Below, piece by piece: positions 8,190 through 18,451 of a stretch of DNA of 64,000 nucleotides. The stretch comes from JBDTSW01 sp963782605. GTDB lineage: Bacteria; Actinomycetota; Thermoleophilia; Solirubrobacterales; 70-9. Numbering within the stretch: the stretch's first letter is position 1; each line of letters begins with the position of its first letter. Both the position numbers and the translations under genes were made by a program. The notes under the pieces are model-generated. The model had not been told where the DNA came from. It did no database searches and worked only from the letters and a program-made list of their open reading frames with translations. The stretch covers positions 124,001 through 188,000 of the forward strand of contig CAWAKK010000010.1 of assembly GCA_963782605.1 (NCBI GenBank), in the 5' to 3' direction.

Positions 8190-8735
8190 TCACCTCATAA
8201 GCATGCCCATGAGGCCGCCGCGCTCCCGGTGCTTTTGGAGGTAGCACTGGTGGTACTCCTCCGCGCGCCAGAAGCCGGTGGCCGGCTCGATCGTGGTCAC
8301 GATCGGCTTGCGGAAGCTCTCTTGGGCGCGCTCAAGCGATCGCCTCGCGATCTCGGCCTGCTCATCCGAATGGGTGAAGATCGCGGTGCGGTACTGGTCG
8401 CCAACGTCTGGGCCCTGGCGGTTCATCTGCGTCGGGTCGTGGACCGCCCAGAACTTCTCGACGAGCTCCTCGTAGGAGACGCGCTCGGGGTCGAAGGTGA
8501 CCTGTGTGACCTCGGCGTGGCCCGTCGTGCCTGAGCAGACCTGCTCGTAGGTCGGGTTCTCGGTGTGGCCGCCCTCATAGCCGACGGCGGTGTCGACCAC
8601 GCCGGGCGTCTCGCGGTACGCCATCTCGACCTGCCAGAAGCAGCCGGCGCCGAAGGTGGCCTTTTCGGTGCGGGAAGGGGTTGCGTTGCCGTTCTCGGGA
8701 TTCGTGTTCTCGTTCATGTCAGTTGGTCCGTTCAT
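8190..8735 (-). CDS. msrA: Peptide-methionine (S)-S-oxide reductase MsrA
   Basis: A 181-residue MsrA that reduces methionine-S-sulfoxide in proteins. The catalytic GCFWQVE is near residue 31-37, and the conserved GYEGGHTENPTYEQVCSGTTGHAE block and DPTQMNRQGPDVGDQYR follow. The ATG at 8735 gives the family length; the in-frame ATG at 8717 is a close alternative. The much longer frame reaching 9557 is the middle piece of the frameshifted upstream gene, not an MsrA extension. Confidence 0.92.
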   Translation of the reverse strand: MNGPTDMNENTNPENGNATPSRTEKATFGAGCFWQVEMAYRETPGVVDTAVGYEGGHTENPTYEQVCSGTTGHAEVTQVTFDPERVSYEELVEKFWAVHDPTQMNRQGPDVGDQYRTAIFTHSDEQAEIARRSLERAQESFRKPIVTTIEPATGFWRAEEYHQCYLQKHRERGGLMGMLMR

Positions 8736-8746
8736 CGCCCTTGATG

Positions 8747-10224
8747 TTACGGAGAGAGGAGCTCGGCGCCACGGTCGGAGACGGTGATGTGGATCGCACG
8801 CGGCTCCACTGCGTAATCGATCACCGCCAGGGCTCGCAGCCGGTCGAGCATGAACTGGAAGGCCGACGCCTGAGCGTCGCTCTCGTACTCGCGCAGCACG
8901 TCGAACGAGAAGCCGGTCGTGTGCAGCGAGTACTCGCTCGTCGCCTCGGGATTGGTGGCCGCCAGCAGCGACTGGTAGGAGAGGTCGCGCACCGCGCTGG
9001 TGACGCGAAGCGGCCGCTTCGCCCCGCTCAGCTCCCGAACGCGCGCTGCCATGTAGGAGAGGACCGCGAGCGCCTCGGGCCGAAGTGCCCGGTAGAGAGC
9101 CGGCTCCTCGTCGAGCCGCTTGGCCAGCTCGCCCACCTCGCCCGTCGCCCTCCAGCCAAGCGCGCGATCCGACGGCAGCGGCAGGAGCTCCTCCTCGTCC
9201 GTCGCGTCGGCGATGTTGTCGGGCTCCGAGAAGACCTCCGTCTCCTCCTGCGGGTGGTAGAGCTCCTCCAGCGTCGCCTTGGCTGTGGCGAGCTCTATGT
9301 CGCGCTCGAGGTCCTCGCGGTCCGAGCGCCAGCGTCCCATGATCTCCTGAGAGGCGAGGATCCGCCAGAAGTAAAGCGACGAGTCGTCGGCGAAACTCGT
9401 GAGGATCTCGCTCGCATCTGGGTTGTCGTCTGGCGCCGAGTCGAAGAAGACCTGTGCGTAAGACAGCCCCTCGGTCGCCCACCACATCGCCGATCGGCTC
9501 GTCGGCGGCGGCTCCGGCGTACGCCCGGATCACAGCTTCCAGGTTGCCGATGCCCATGTGGTAGCTGACCGTCGCCAGGTCTGAGGCGCCGAACCGGTCC
9601 TCGCGCGATCTCCAGGTAGGCGGCGGCGCCGTCGAGGGCGCGCCTCGGGTTGAAGCGCTCGTCGATGCGCGCGCGCCTGCGGGCGAGCCTCCTGGCTTCG
9701 GCCGGCTTTCCCTTCTCGATGGCCCGGGCGATCTCGCGCGTGAGCTCAGTCGAGCGCTCGAGATCGACTTCCATGCCGAGCAGATCGGTCGCCGCCGACG
9801 GGGTGATCTGCGCGAGCCCGGACGCGAACTCCGGCGTCTTGCCCGCGATCACCTCGGGGCGGCCCGCGCTCTCCAGGAAGACGAGCGCCTCGAGCCGGTC
9901 GGGGTTGACGTCGTGCGCCGCCGCTGCCCTCTCGATCTCATGGCGCCATTCGGCAGTGCGCTTCGCGCTCGCGATCACGCCGCCGGGGCTGAGCGCGTAC
10001 AGCACGTGGGAGGTGCCGAGCGCGGCGTTGGATTCGAACTCGGCGCGCCGGTTGGGGGACCAGGCGAAGGGGTCGTCTTTCCCTGCAGCCGTCGCCGCCT
10101 CCTGGGCGACGGCCGTCGCTGCGTCCACGGGGTCGTCGTCTCCGCGGAGCAGTAGGAACGCCAACGTCCCGGCAGCGATGAAGGCGGCAATGGCGGTCGC
10201 CAAGGTGACGCGTGAGCGGCTCAT
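8747..10224 (-). pseudogene. Lytic transglycosylase / M15-like peptidase protein, two frameshifts
   Basis: Three consecutive frames encode one protein. From 10224: a signal-anchor segment (about residues 8-26) and an SLT-like domain with FLESAGRPE, containing the putative catalytic Glu, and SGLAQITP. A +1 shift near 9605 (an extra A in GCGCGAGGACC) leads to the YHMGIGNLEAVIRAYAG segment. A second +1 shift near 9460 (extra G in a G run) leads to the LSYAQVFFDS part and a C-terminal M15/DUF5715-like motif, SLHTTGFSFDV. Corrected length is about 491 residues. A bifunctional cell-wall enzyme is inferred. Both defects are single-base insertions. Confidence 0.65.
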
Positions 10225-10328
10225 CTCAGGCGATGGCAGAGATAGCCGTGACCGCTCCGGCCAACTCGGCCATCGCGGGCTCCCGCTCTCTCAGCGCGAT
10301 CCGTCCCTGCAGTCCGCCGACGGGCGAA

Positions 10329-11654
10329 TCAGTCGTGCGGGCGGGCGAGCCTGCGGTGGTCGAGCGCATCGTCGAGGACGGACTCCTCCACCCCCTGCTC
10401 GCGCGCCACCTCACGAAGCGGGCGTCCCGAGGCCGCCGCCTCCTTCACGATCTCGGCCGCCCGGTCGTAGCCGATGTGGGGATTGAGCGCCGTCGCGGTC
10501 GCGAGCGTTGCCTCGGCGTGGCGGTCGGTCATCTCCTCGTTCGCCTCGATGCCGCCCACGCACTTTTCGTCCAGCAGGCGTGAGGCGGCCGCGAGCAGCT
10601 TGATCGAGTCGAGCAGGTTGCGGGCGATCAGGGGCACGCGGACGTTCAGCTCGAACTGGCCCTGGGAACCGGCAAGCGTGATCGTGGTGTCGTTGCCGAC
10701 GACCTGATCGCCGACCTGGATCACCACCTCCGGGATCACCGGGTTCACCTTGCCGGGCATGATCGAGGAGCCCTTCTGGAGCTCGGGCAGCCGCAGCTCG
10801 GCGAGCCCCGCCCTCGGCCCCGACCCCATCAGGGCAAGGTCGTTCGCGATCTTGATCAGCGAGATCGCCACCACCTTGAGCGCGCCCGAGAGCTCGACCA
10901 GCGAGTCGCGATTGCCCTGCGCCTCAAACGGGTCGTCCGGCGGCAGGATCTCGAGGCCGGTGTCGTCGGCGAGCTTCGATCGAACCCGCTCGGCGAACTC
11001 GGGGTGGGTGTTGAGCCCCGTGCCGGTTGCGGTGCCACCCAGCGGGATCTGGCCGACGTGCCGGAGCGTCCCCCGCACTCGCTCGGCCCCGAGGCGGACC
11101 TGCGAGGCGTACCCGCCGAACTCCTGCCCCAGCGTCACGGGGACCGCGTCCATCAGGTGGGTCCGTCCCGACTTGACCACGTCGGCGAACTCCTCGGCCT
11201 TCGCCGCAAGGGCTTCCGCGAGGGAGTCCAGCGCCGGCAGCAGGTCCTCGTTTACCTCCCCGAGGGCCGCGAGATGTACAGCCGACGGAAACACGTCGTT
11301 GGAGGACTGGCCGAGATTGACGTGGTCGTTGGGGTGAACGCCGTCGCCGGCGATGTTCGCGATCACCTCGTTGGCGTTCATGTTCGACGACGTCCCCGAG
11401 CCGGTCTGGAAGACGTCGATCGGAAACTGATCGTCGTGCTCCCCCGCGGCGATCGCATCACCTGCGGCAGCGATCCGCTCGGCCATCTCGGCCTCGAGCA
11501 GCTCGAGCTCGGCGTTGACGCGGGCGGCGGAGCCCTTGATACGTCCCAGCCAGCGCAGGACCGGGACGGGAATCGGATGTCCCGAGACGGGAAAGTTCTC
11601 CACCGCCCTACGGGTCTCCCCACCCCACAGCTCGGTTTCCACCTCGGTCGTCAT
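10329..11654 (-). CDS. fumC: Class II fumarate hydratase
   Basis: A 441-residue fumarase C interconverting fumarate and malate in the TCA cycle. It shows the superfamily signature GSSIMPGKVNP, the substrate-site TGSGTSSNMNANEV and SGRTHLMDAVPVTLGQE. Length fits the class II enzymes (about 460). The residues separate it from aspartase and argininosuccinate lyase, though aspartase cannot be excluded absolutely. It lies 48 bp downstream of a lipoprotein gene on the same strand. Confidence 0.92.
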   Translation of the reverse strand: MTTEVETELWGGETRRAVENFPVSGHPIPVPVLRWLGRIKGSAARVNAELELLEAEMAERIAAAGDAIAAGEHDDQFPIDVFQTGSGTSSNMNANEVIANIAGDGVHPNDHVNLGQSSNDVFPSAVHLAALGEVNEDLLPALDSLAEALAAKAEEFADVVKSGRTHLMDAVPVTLGQEFGGYASQVRLGAERVRGTLRHVGQIPLGGTATGTGLNTHPEFAERVRSKLADDTGLEILPPDDPFEAQGNRDSLVELSGALKVVAISLIKIANDLALMGSGPRAGLAELRLPELQKGSSIMPGKVNPVIPEVVIQVGDQVVGNDTTITLAGSQGQFELNVRVPLIARNLLDSIKLLAAASRLLDEKCVGGIEANEEMTDRHAEATLATATALNPHIGYDRAAEIVKEAAASGRPLREVAREQGVEESVLDDALDHRRLARPHD

Positions 11655-11702
11655 CAGGCCTCCGTTCGCTCAAAAGGACTCGCTCCTGAGGCTATAGGGA
11701 GG

Positions 11703-12191
11703 TCACTCCTCACCCACGCTCCTGCGGCCTGCGGCGACACCGTACTCGTAGCGCTGCTGAAACTGGCCGGGCAACGTTTGACCCGCCGGGAGGAAGAGGG
11801 CCTCGCGTTCCACCCGTAGCGCCAGGTCCTCGTGAATGCCACCGGTCTGCTTCGCGCGCGCGTTGACGACCCCGACGAGATAACCGATCTGACCAGCCGG
11901 AGCGGCGAGTGGCGCCTGGCGGACCTGCCTGTTCAGCTCTCTCGCGGCCGCGATCATGAGCGCGCCGACATCGGCGATCTTGCCCGGCTCCTGCTCTCGC
12001 GGCAGGCAGGCGCCGATCGGGGTTATGCCGTCGACCAGGACGTCGTCCAGTGGGCCTTCGAGCGCCTCCAAATAGGCCTCGGAGCTCTCAAGGCAGGCGC
12101 TCGACGTGGACGACGAGGGCTCGTCGCTTCCCCCGCAGGCGGCGGCGAACAGGGCCGAGGCTGCCACGAGGAGGAGGGACCAGCGTCGCAT
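11703..12191 (-). CDS. Putative lipoprotein of unknown function
   Basis: A 162-residue protein with a type II signal peptide: basic MRRW, hydrophobic core, lipobox FAAAC with Cys at residue 19, then a Ser/Thr-rich linker. It is therefore probably anchored to the outer face of the membrane. The mature part is helical, with QIGYLVGVVNARAKQTGG, and shows no domain I recognise. It is divergent from ileS (77 bp). Confidence 0.7.
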   Translation of the reverse strand: MRRWSLLLVAASALFAAACGGSDEPSSSTSSACLESSEAYLEALEGPLDDVLVDGITPIGACLPREQEPGKIADVGALMIAAARELNRQVRQAPLAAPAGQIGYLVGVVNARAKQTGGIHEDLALRVEREALFLPAGQTLPGQFQQRYEYGVAAGRRSVGEE

Positions 12192-12268
12192 CTGCGGATC
12201 CTACGCAGGTCCGGCCCCAAGCTCGCCCGAGTGGGTGGCGCCGCGCCCTTGCCACAATCACCCGCTCA

Positions 12269-15200
12269 ATGAGCGGCTTTCGCAGCGTCGACACCAGGCA
12301 GTCATTCCCCGAGCTGGAGGACCGCGTGCTCGCGCGCTGGCGCGAGCAGGACGTCTTCGCCCGCCAGAACGCGCAGCGAGAGGGGGCCGAGACATGGAGC
12401 TTCTACGAAGGTCCGCCGACCGCAAACGGCAAACCCGGCTCGCATCACGTGCTTGCGCGCGTGTTCAAGGACATCTACACCCGCTACCGGGTCATGTCCG
12501 GCTATCGCGTTCCGCGCAAGGCAGGATGGGACTGCCACGGGCTCGCCGGTGGAGCTCGAGGTCGAGAAGGCGCTCGGAATCTCCTCCAAGGCAGAGATCG
12601 AGACGTACGGGATCGCCGAGTTCAACGCGCGCTGCCGGGAATCGGTGTTCCGCTACGTCGAGGAGTTCAATCGGCTGACCGAACGCATCGGCTTTTGGAT
12701 CGATCTCGACGATCCCTACGTCACCCTGGACAACTCCTACATCGAGTCCGTCTGGTGGTCGCTGCGGCAGATCTGGGATGCCGACCGCCTGCACGAGCGG
12801 CACAAGGTCGTTCCGTACTGCCCGCGCTGCGGGACCGCGCTCTCCTCGCACGAGGTGGCGCAGGGCTACGCGGACGTCGTCGACCCCTCGGTCTACGTGC
12901 GCCTGCCCGTGACCTCGGTGCCGCCATCCGACGAGATCCCGGAGAGTCCGATTCAGGCGGGCGACCACCTGCTCGTCTGGACCACGACCCCCTGGACCCT
13001 GATCTCTCATGCGGCCGTGGCGGCCGGCCCGGAGATCGAGTACGTGCGGGCTACCCCGGCCGGCTCGGAGGAGGTCGTGATCCTCGCCCGCACGCTCGCT
13101 GAGCGCGTACTCGGTGAGGACCATGACGTGCTCGCCTCGTTCCCGGGCGCTGCGCTCAGCGGCGTGCGCTACGACGCTCCCTTCGCGTACATCGGCGGGG
13201 AGGACTTCGGGCCGCGCGGCCACTCAGTGCTGCTCGCCGATTTCGTCACGACCGAGGACGGCACCGGGCTCGTCCATACCGCGCTCGCCTTCGGCGAGGA
13301 CGACTTCGCCCTCGGGGAGCGGTACGGGATGACGCTTCAGAACCCGGTCCGTCCCGACGGCACCTACGACGAGCGCGTGCCCGACTTCCAGGGAAAGCTC
13401 GTCTTCGAGCACAACCCGGACATCGTCGCCGCGCTCGAGGAGAGCGGGCGCCTCTTCCGAGCGGAGGCCTACGAGCACTCCTATCCACACTGCTGGCGCT
13501 GCCACACACCGCTGCTCTACTACGCGAAGTCGAGCTGGTACATCCGCACGACCGAGGTTCGCGACCGGATGCTCGCCGAGAACGAGGCCATCGGCTGGCA
13601 CCCCGACCACATCAAGCACGGGCGGTTCGGCAACTGGCTCGAGAGCAACGTCGACTGGACGCTCTCGCGCGAGCGCTACTGGGGCACGCCGCTCCCGGTC
13701 TGGCGGTGCGAGACCGCCGAGTGCGGAGAGACCTTCTGCGCGGGCTCGATCGCCGAGATCCGCGACCGTGGAGGCGACGTGCCCGAGGACCTGCACCGCC
13801 CGTACATCGACGAGGTGGTGCTCGACTGCGAGCGCTGCGGTGGCCAGATGCGGCGTGTCCCCGAGGTGATCGACGCCTGGTACGACTCGGGCTCGATGCC
13901 GTTCGCTCAGTTCCACTTTCCCTTCGAGGGGAAGGAGGATTTCGAGGGGCGGTTTCCAGCCGACTACATCTGCGAGGGGATCGACCAGACGCGCGGCTGG
14001 TTTTACTCCCTGCTCGCGGTCTCGACGCTGGTGTTCGACCAGGCGAGCTACCGCAACTGCGTCTGCCTCGGGCTAATCCTCGATGCCGAGGGGTTCAAGA
14101 TGTCGACCAGTCGCGGCAACGTCGTCGATCCATGGGAAGTCCTCTCGGAGCACGGGGCCGACGCGTTCCGCTGGTACTACTTCACCGCCCAGCAACCGTG
14201 GGCCGACTACCGCTTCTCCTCCGAGACGGTGGGCGAGTCGGTCCGCCAGTTCCTGCTGACGCTCTGGAACACGTATTCCTTCTGGGTCCTGTACGCGAAC
14301 GCCGAGGGGATTGAGCCCGAAACGGCTCCCGACGCGCCCTCGCCAGGCGAGGGCGGGGTGCTCGACCGGTGGATCCTCTCCGAGCTTCAGGCGCTCGAGG
14401 CACACATCGTCGCCGAGCTGGACGCGTTCGACTGCACGCGAGCCGGGCAGCGTCTGCACGGGTTCGTCGACATGCTCTCCAACTGGTACGTGCGCCTCAA
14501 CCGCCGGCGCTTCTGGGAGGGCGATGCGGACGCCCTCGGCACGCTCCGCCACTGCCTCATTGAGCTCGCGAAGATGCTCGCTCCCTTCATCCCCTTCATC
14601 GCCGACGAGATCCATGACAACCTGACGGGGGGTGAATCCGTGCACCTCGCCGACTTTCCGGCCGCCGACGATGCCCGGCGTGATCCGCCCCTGGAGCAAG
14701 GGGTCGAGGCCGCCACGCGCGCGATCGAGCTCGGCCGTGCCGCGCGTTCCACCGCGGGGATCAAGGTTCGCCAGCCGCTCGCGAACGCGGTGATCGTCGC
14801 GACTGCCGAAGAGCGCGAGCAGATCGAGCGTCTCGGCGAGGTCGTCCGCGCAGAGCTGAACGTGAAGGACCTCGAGTTCGTGACCGAGGAGGCGGAACTG
14901 GTCTCCTACGAGGTAAAGCCCAACTACCGCGTGCTCGGCCCCCGCTTTGGGAAGGCTATGCCGCAGGTCGCCGCGGCGATCGCGGCGCTCGAGCCCGAGT
15001 CAGCCGCGGCGGCGGCCAAAGGCGAGCGGGCCGTTGGCATCAACATAGACGGCCACGAGCACCGGCTCGAGCCCGAGGACATCCAGCTCGTGATGGCACC
15101 GCTCGCGGGATATGAGGTCGAGGCTGAGTCCGGCCGCGCGGTGGCGCTCGCGCTTGAGCTCACCGATGATCTCGCGCGCGAAGGCCTCGCGCGCGAGATC

Positions 15201-15425
15201 GTTCATGCGGTGCAGGCGGCCCGCAAGGAGGCAGGCCTTGACGTCACCGATCGGATCGCCCTTCACCTTGACGGGGACGCCGAGCTGCTCGACGCCGCCC
15301 GCGCGCACGAGGCCTACTTGACCGGCGAGACGCTCGCGACCTCGGTCAGCTATTCCGGGCCGGCTGGCGGCCGGCGAACGACGATCGCGGGACGCGAGCT
15401 CGACATCGCCGTCACCCGGGCATAG
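12269..15425 (+). CDS. ileS: Isoleucyl-tRNA synthetase, interrupted by a single-base insertion
   Basis: Class I synthetase that charges tRNA-Ile. The N-terminal piece (from ATG 12269) has GPPTANGKPGSHH, the HIGH-equivalent region. The rest reads in the next frame to TAG 15425, with the editing domain, the KMSKS-equivalent KMSTS in GFKMSTSRGNVVDPW, and the C-terminal tRNA-binding part. The switch sits in WDCHGL-PVELEVEKA near 12541-12547, where GGGCTCGCCGGTG has one base more than an intact GGGCTGCCGGTG. Corrected length is about 1051 residues, normal for the long actinobacterial/eukaryotic-like type. As the gene is normally essential, a sequence error is the likeliest cause. Confidence 0.85.
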
Positions 15426-15446
15426 CCCGGCGCAACGGCACAGGCG

Positions 15447-15773
15447 CTAGGCGAGCGCGGGCTCCAGCTCCGCTTCGAGCCGGCGCTTGGGCATTGCGCC
15501 CACGATCCGCTTCGCCTCCGCCCCATCCTTGAAGAGCAGCAGCGTCGGAATCGAGAGGACCTCGTAGGTGGCGGCGGTCTGCTGGTTGTCGTCGACGTTC
15601 AGTGAGACGACTCGCAGATCCGAGCGCTCGACGTCGATCTCCTCGAGGATCGGATGCACGACCCGGCACGGCCCGCACCACGGCGCCCAGAAGTCGACGA
15701 GCACGGGCTCGTCGGACTCGAGCACCTCGGACTTGAAGGTGCTGTCTGTCACGTCGGGAAGCTTGCCTGTCAC
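15447..15773 (-). CDS. trxA: Thioredoxin
   Basis: A 108-residue thioredoxin with the active-site WCGPC in DFWAPWCGPCRVVHP and the conserved cis-Pro in LSIPTLLLF. It reduces disulfides in cytoplasmic partners. The GTG at 15773 is chosen over the 29-residue-longer frame because GAGGAG lies 7 bases upstream and the length then matches the family. It is convergent with ileS, 21 bp away. Confidence 0.92.
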   Translation of the reverse strand: MTGKLPDVTDSTFKSEVLESDEPVLVDFWAPWCGPCRVVHPILEEIDVERSDLRVVSLNVDDNQQTAATYEVLSIPTLLLFKDGAEAKRIVGAMPKRRLEAELEPALA

Positions 15774-15918
15774 GTCCTGTCTCCTCGGTTCGAAATTACG
15801 CGGTTTCTCCTGAGTCCACCCTGAAGCCCACGCATTACTATACAAAGTGAAGCGAGGCATCCGAGGCCCCTTTGAGCGCCGGAGCGAGAGAGCATACGCG
15901 CCCCAAAGGTCGGTGATC

Positions 15919-16641
15919 TCATTTGCTTCGTTCCCGAAACCGCATGATCGGAACCCTCCAAGCGGCCTCGGCGACGATGCGTTTCTTCATCTTCGATTGA
16001 CCGACTCGCCGGTCGCGAAAGACGATCGGGACCTCGATCACCCGGAACCCCCGGCGAATGGCCCGGTAGGTGGTCTCGACCTGGAATGCATAGCCGAGGG
16101 AGTCCAGGCTTGGCAGGTCGATCGCTTCGAGGACCTCGCGGCGATAGACCTTGAAGCCACCCGTGAGATCCCGTACGCCGATGCCGAGGACCCCTCGGGC
16201 GTACGCGCTGCCGCCCAGGCTGACCGCCCTGCGAACGGCGCCCCAGTCCGCGACGCCGCCCTCGGCGACGTAGCGAGAGCCAAGGACCAAGTCCGCTTCG
16301 CGGGCGGCGTCGAGCAAGCGCGGGAGGTCGTTGGGGTCGTGTGAGAAATCGCAGTCCATGTGCGCGATCAGCGAGGCGCCCGCGTCGAGCGCTCGTGTGA
16401 GGCCCCCCACGTAGGCGGGGCCGAGACCCTGCTTGCGGGGGCGATGGAGCACCTCGACGTCGTCGTGGGCGGCCGCAAGCCGGTCGGCGATCTCGCCGGT
16501 ACCGTCAGGCGAGGCGTCGTCGACCACGAGCACCCGGCGCTCGGCTGGCAGCACCTCGCGGGTGGCGTCCACCATTGCCTCCAGGTTGTCTTTTTCGTTG
16601 TAGGTAGGAAGGACGAGCCAGACCCCGCCGCCGTCGGACAT
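15919..16641 (-). CDS. ppm1: Polyprenol-phosphate mannosyltransferase (GT2, Ppm1/DPM1-like)
   Basis: A 240-residue GT-A glycosyltransferase with LVLPTYNEKDNLE, VVDDASPDGTG and the metal-binding DCDFSHDP. The pattern and length match soluble DPM1/Ppm1 enzymes, which move mannose from GDP-mannose to polyprenyl phosphate for lipoglycan and protein O-mannosylation. No C-terminal membrane domain or N-terminal acyltransferase is fused. A basic C-terminus could bind the membrane. Divergent from polX by 21 bp. Confidence 0.82.
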   Translation of the reverse strand: MSDGGGVWLVLPTYNEKDNLEAMVDATREVLPAERRVLVVDDASPDGTGEIADRLAAAHDDVEVLHRPRKQGLGPAYVGGLTRALDAGASLIAHMDCDFSHDPNDLPRLLDAAREADLVLGSRYVAEGGVADWGAVRRAVSLGGSAYARGVLGIGVRDLTGGFKVYRREVLEAIDLPSLDSLGYAFQVETTYRAIRRGFRVIEVPIVFRDRRVGQSKMKKRIVAEAAWRVPIMRFRERSK

Positions 16642-16662
16642 CGGCTCGATGCTATGGCTTAG

Positions 16663-18408
16663 GTGATGGAGCGGACCATCCGCAACGAGGAGATCGCCGC
16701 CGCGCTCGACGAGCTCGGAACCCTGTACGAGCTCGACGGCGCGGTGCGCTATCGCGTGCTCGCCTACAGAGAGGCGGCCCGCGTTGTCCGGCAGAGCCCC
16801 GTATCGGTGGCGGAGCTCACGCGCGCGGGCCGGGTCACAGAGCTGCCGGGCATAGGCAAGACGCTCGAGGACAAGCTGGTGAAGCTCCTCGACACCGGCG
16901 AGATCCCGTCGGCAACGAAGCTGAAGGCGAAGTTTCCCGCATCGCTCGTCGAGGTGACCCGGCTGCCCGGTTTGGGCGCGAAGACCGCGCGCCGCCTCTA
17001 CGACGAGCTGGGGGTCTCGAGCCTCGACGAGCTCCGCGTTGCGGCGGAAGAGGAGCGCATCCGCGGTCTGCGAGGCCTTGGGGCCAAGGTCGAGGAGAAC
17101 GTGCTGGCCTCACTCGAGCGCATGGGCCAGGAGGGCGGGCCTGGACGGGTGCTGCTCTCGCGCGCCCTGCCGATCGCGGAGGAGCTCGCGGCCGACCTGC
17201 GAGCCCACCCGGCCAGCGATGCCGTGGAGGTGGCGGGCTCGGCTCGGCGGCGAGCCGAGACCTGCAAGGACATCGACCTGATCGCGACCGCGACCGACCC
17301 CAAGGCCCTCGCCACGGTGTTGACGGAGCATCCGCTCGCCTCGCAGGCCTCGTCGGCGCGCGCCTCAGGGGCCAAGATCACGACCCACAACGGGATCTCG
17401 GTCGACCTGCGGATCGTGCCGCCCGAGGCGTACGGGAACCTGCTCCAGCACTTCACCGGCTCCGCCAATCACAACATCCAGCTTCGCGAGCGAGCGGTCG
17501 CCACCGGATTGTCTGTCTCCGAGCACGGCATAACCGAGGTCGAGAGCGGCGAGGTCGAGTGCTTCGCCACCGAAGAGGAGGTGTACGCGCGGCTGGGCTT
17601 CGACTACATCGAGCCCGAGCTGCGGGAGGGGCGCGGCGAGCTCAAGGCCGCCCGCGAGGGCGAGCTGCCGAAGCTCTTGACAGAGGACGACATCCGCGGC
17701 GACATGCACTGTCACACGACCCTGTCCGACGGCCGCAACAGCCTGGAGGAGATGGCCGAGGGAGCCCGCGCCCGTGGCTACGGCTATCTCGCGGTCACCG
17801 ACCACTCGGCAGGCCACGGCTTCGGCAACGACGTGCAGCCGGACGCGCTGTGGGAACGCATCGAGGAGGTCGCGGCGCTGAACGAGAGGCTCAAGGGCAA
17901 GCGCTTTCGGCTCTTGGCCGGCTCGGAGGTGAACATCCTCACCGACGGCTCACTCGACTATCCCGACGATCTCCTCGAGGCCCTCGACTGGGTCATTGCG
18001 AGCGTGCATACGTCGTTTCGCATCTCAGGCGAAAAGATGACGGAGCGCGTGATCGCAGCGCTGGAGAACCCACGAGTGGACTGCATCGGTCACCTCACCG
18101 GGCGCCTGATCGGCCGGCGCGAGCCGTACGACATCGACGTGGAGAAGATCGCCGAGGCCGCGGCCACCACCGGCACGATGGTCGAGATCAACGGCAACCC
18201 GAACCGTCGCGACCTCTCCGAGCACCACGCCCGCCTGGCCAAGGAGGCGGGTGTCCCGATCTGCGTGAACACGGACGCCCATGGAGTGGACACCCTCCTC
18301 CAGAACATGCAGTACGGCGTGGCCACCGCCCGCCGGGCCTGGCTCGAGAAGGCCGACGTGGCGAACACCCGGAGCTGGACGCAGTTCCAGCGGCTCCTCA
18401 AGGGCTAG
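16663..18408 (+). CDS. polX: DNA polymerase/3'-5' exonuclease PolX (POLXc plus PHP)
   Basis: A 581-residue family X polymerase for gap filling in base excision and end repair. It has N-terminal helix-hairpin-helix segments (ELPGIGKTLEDK, RLPGLGAKTARRL) and a nucleotidyltransferase core with VEVAGSARRRAETCKDIDL; the DID aspartates bind metal. The C-terminal PHP nuclease has DMHCHTTLSDG and VTDHSAGHG. Full length and all key residues intact. The GTG at 16663 is followed directly by an in-frame ATG at 16666, either of which could be the start. Confidence 0.92.
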   Translation: MMERTIRNEEIAAALDELGTLYELDGAVRYRVLAYREAARVVRQSPVSVAELTRAGRVTELPGIGKTLEDKLVKLLDTGEIPSATKLKAKFPASLVEVTRLPGLGAKTARRLYDELGVSSLDELRVAAEEERIRGLRGLGAKVEENVLASLERMGQEGGPGRVLLSRALPIAEELAADLRAHPASDAVEVAGSARRRAETCKDIDLIATATDPKALATVLTEHPLASQASSARASGAKITTHNGISVDLRIVPPEAYGNLLQHFTGSANHNIQLRERAVATGLSVSEHGITEVESGEVECFATEEEVYARLGFDYIEPELREGRGELKAAREGELPKLLTEDDIRGDMHCHTTLSDGRNSLEEMAEGARARGYGYLAVTDHSAGHGFGNDVQPDALWERIEEVAALNERLKGKRFRLLAGSEVNILTDGSLDYPDDLLEALDWVIASVHTSFRISGEKMTERVIAALENPRVDCIGHLTGRLIGRREPYDIDVEKIAEAAATTGTMVEINGNPNRRDLSEHHARLAKEAGVPICVNTDAHGVDTLLQNMQYGVATARRAWLEKADVANTRSWTQFQRLLKG

Positions 18409-18432
18409 CGTGGCGAAGCCGTCGGAGGTAGT

Positions 18433-18451
18433 TTGCTACGCTAATTAGCAA
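18433..18451. promoter_or_regulatory. Probable MarR operator
   Basis: Inverted repeat TTGCTA (18433-18438) and TAGCAA (18446-18451), with the perfect palindrome GCTAATTAGC inside. It is AT-rich against a GC-rich background and touches the marR start codon, as expected for autoregulation by a dimeric MarR protein. Confidence 0.6.

Noticed and set aside
15414..15430. CCGGGC-ATA-GCCCGG hairpin at the ileS stop
   Set aside because: Overlaps the stop codon and has no T run; too weak to call a terminator.
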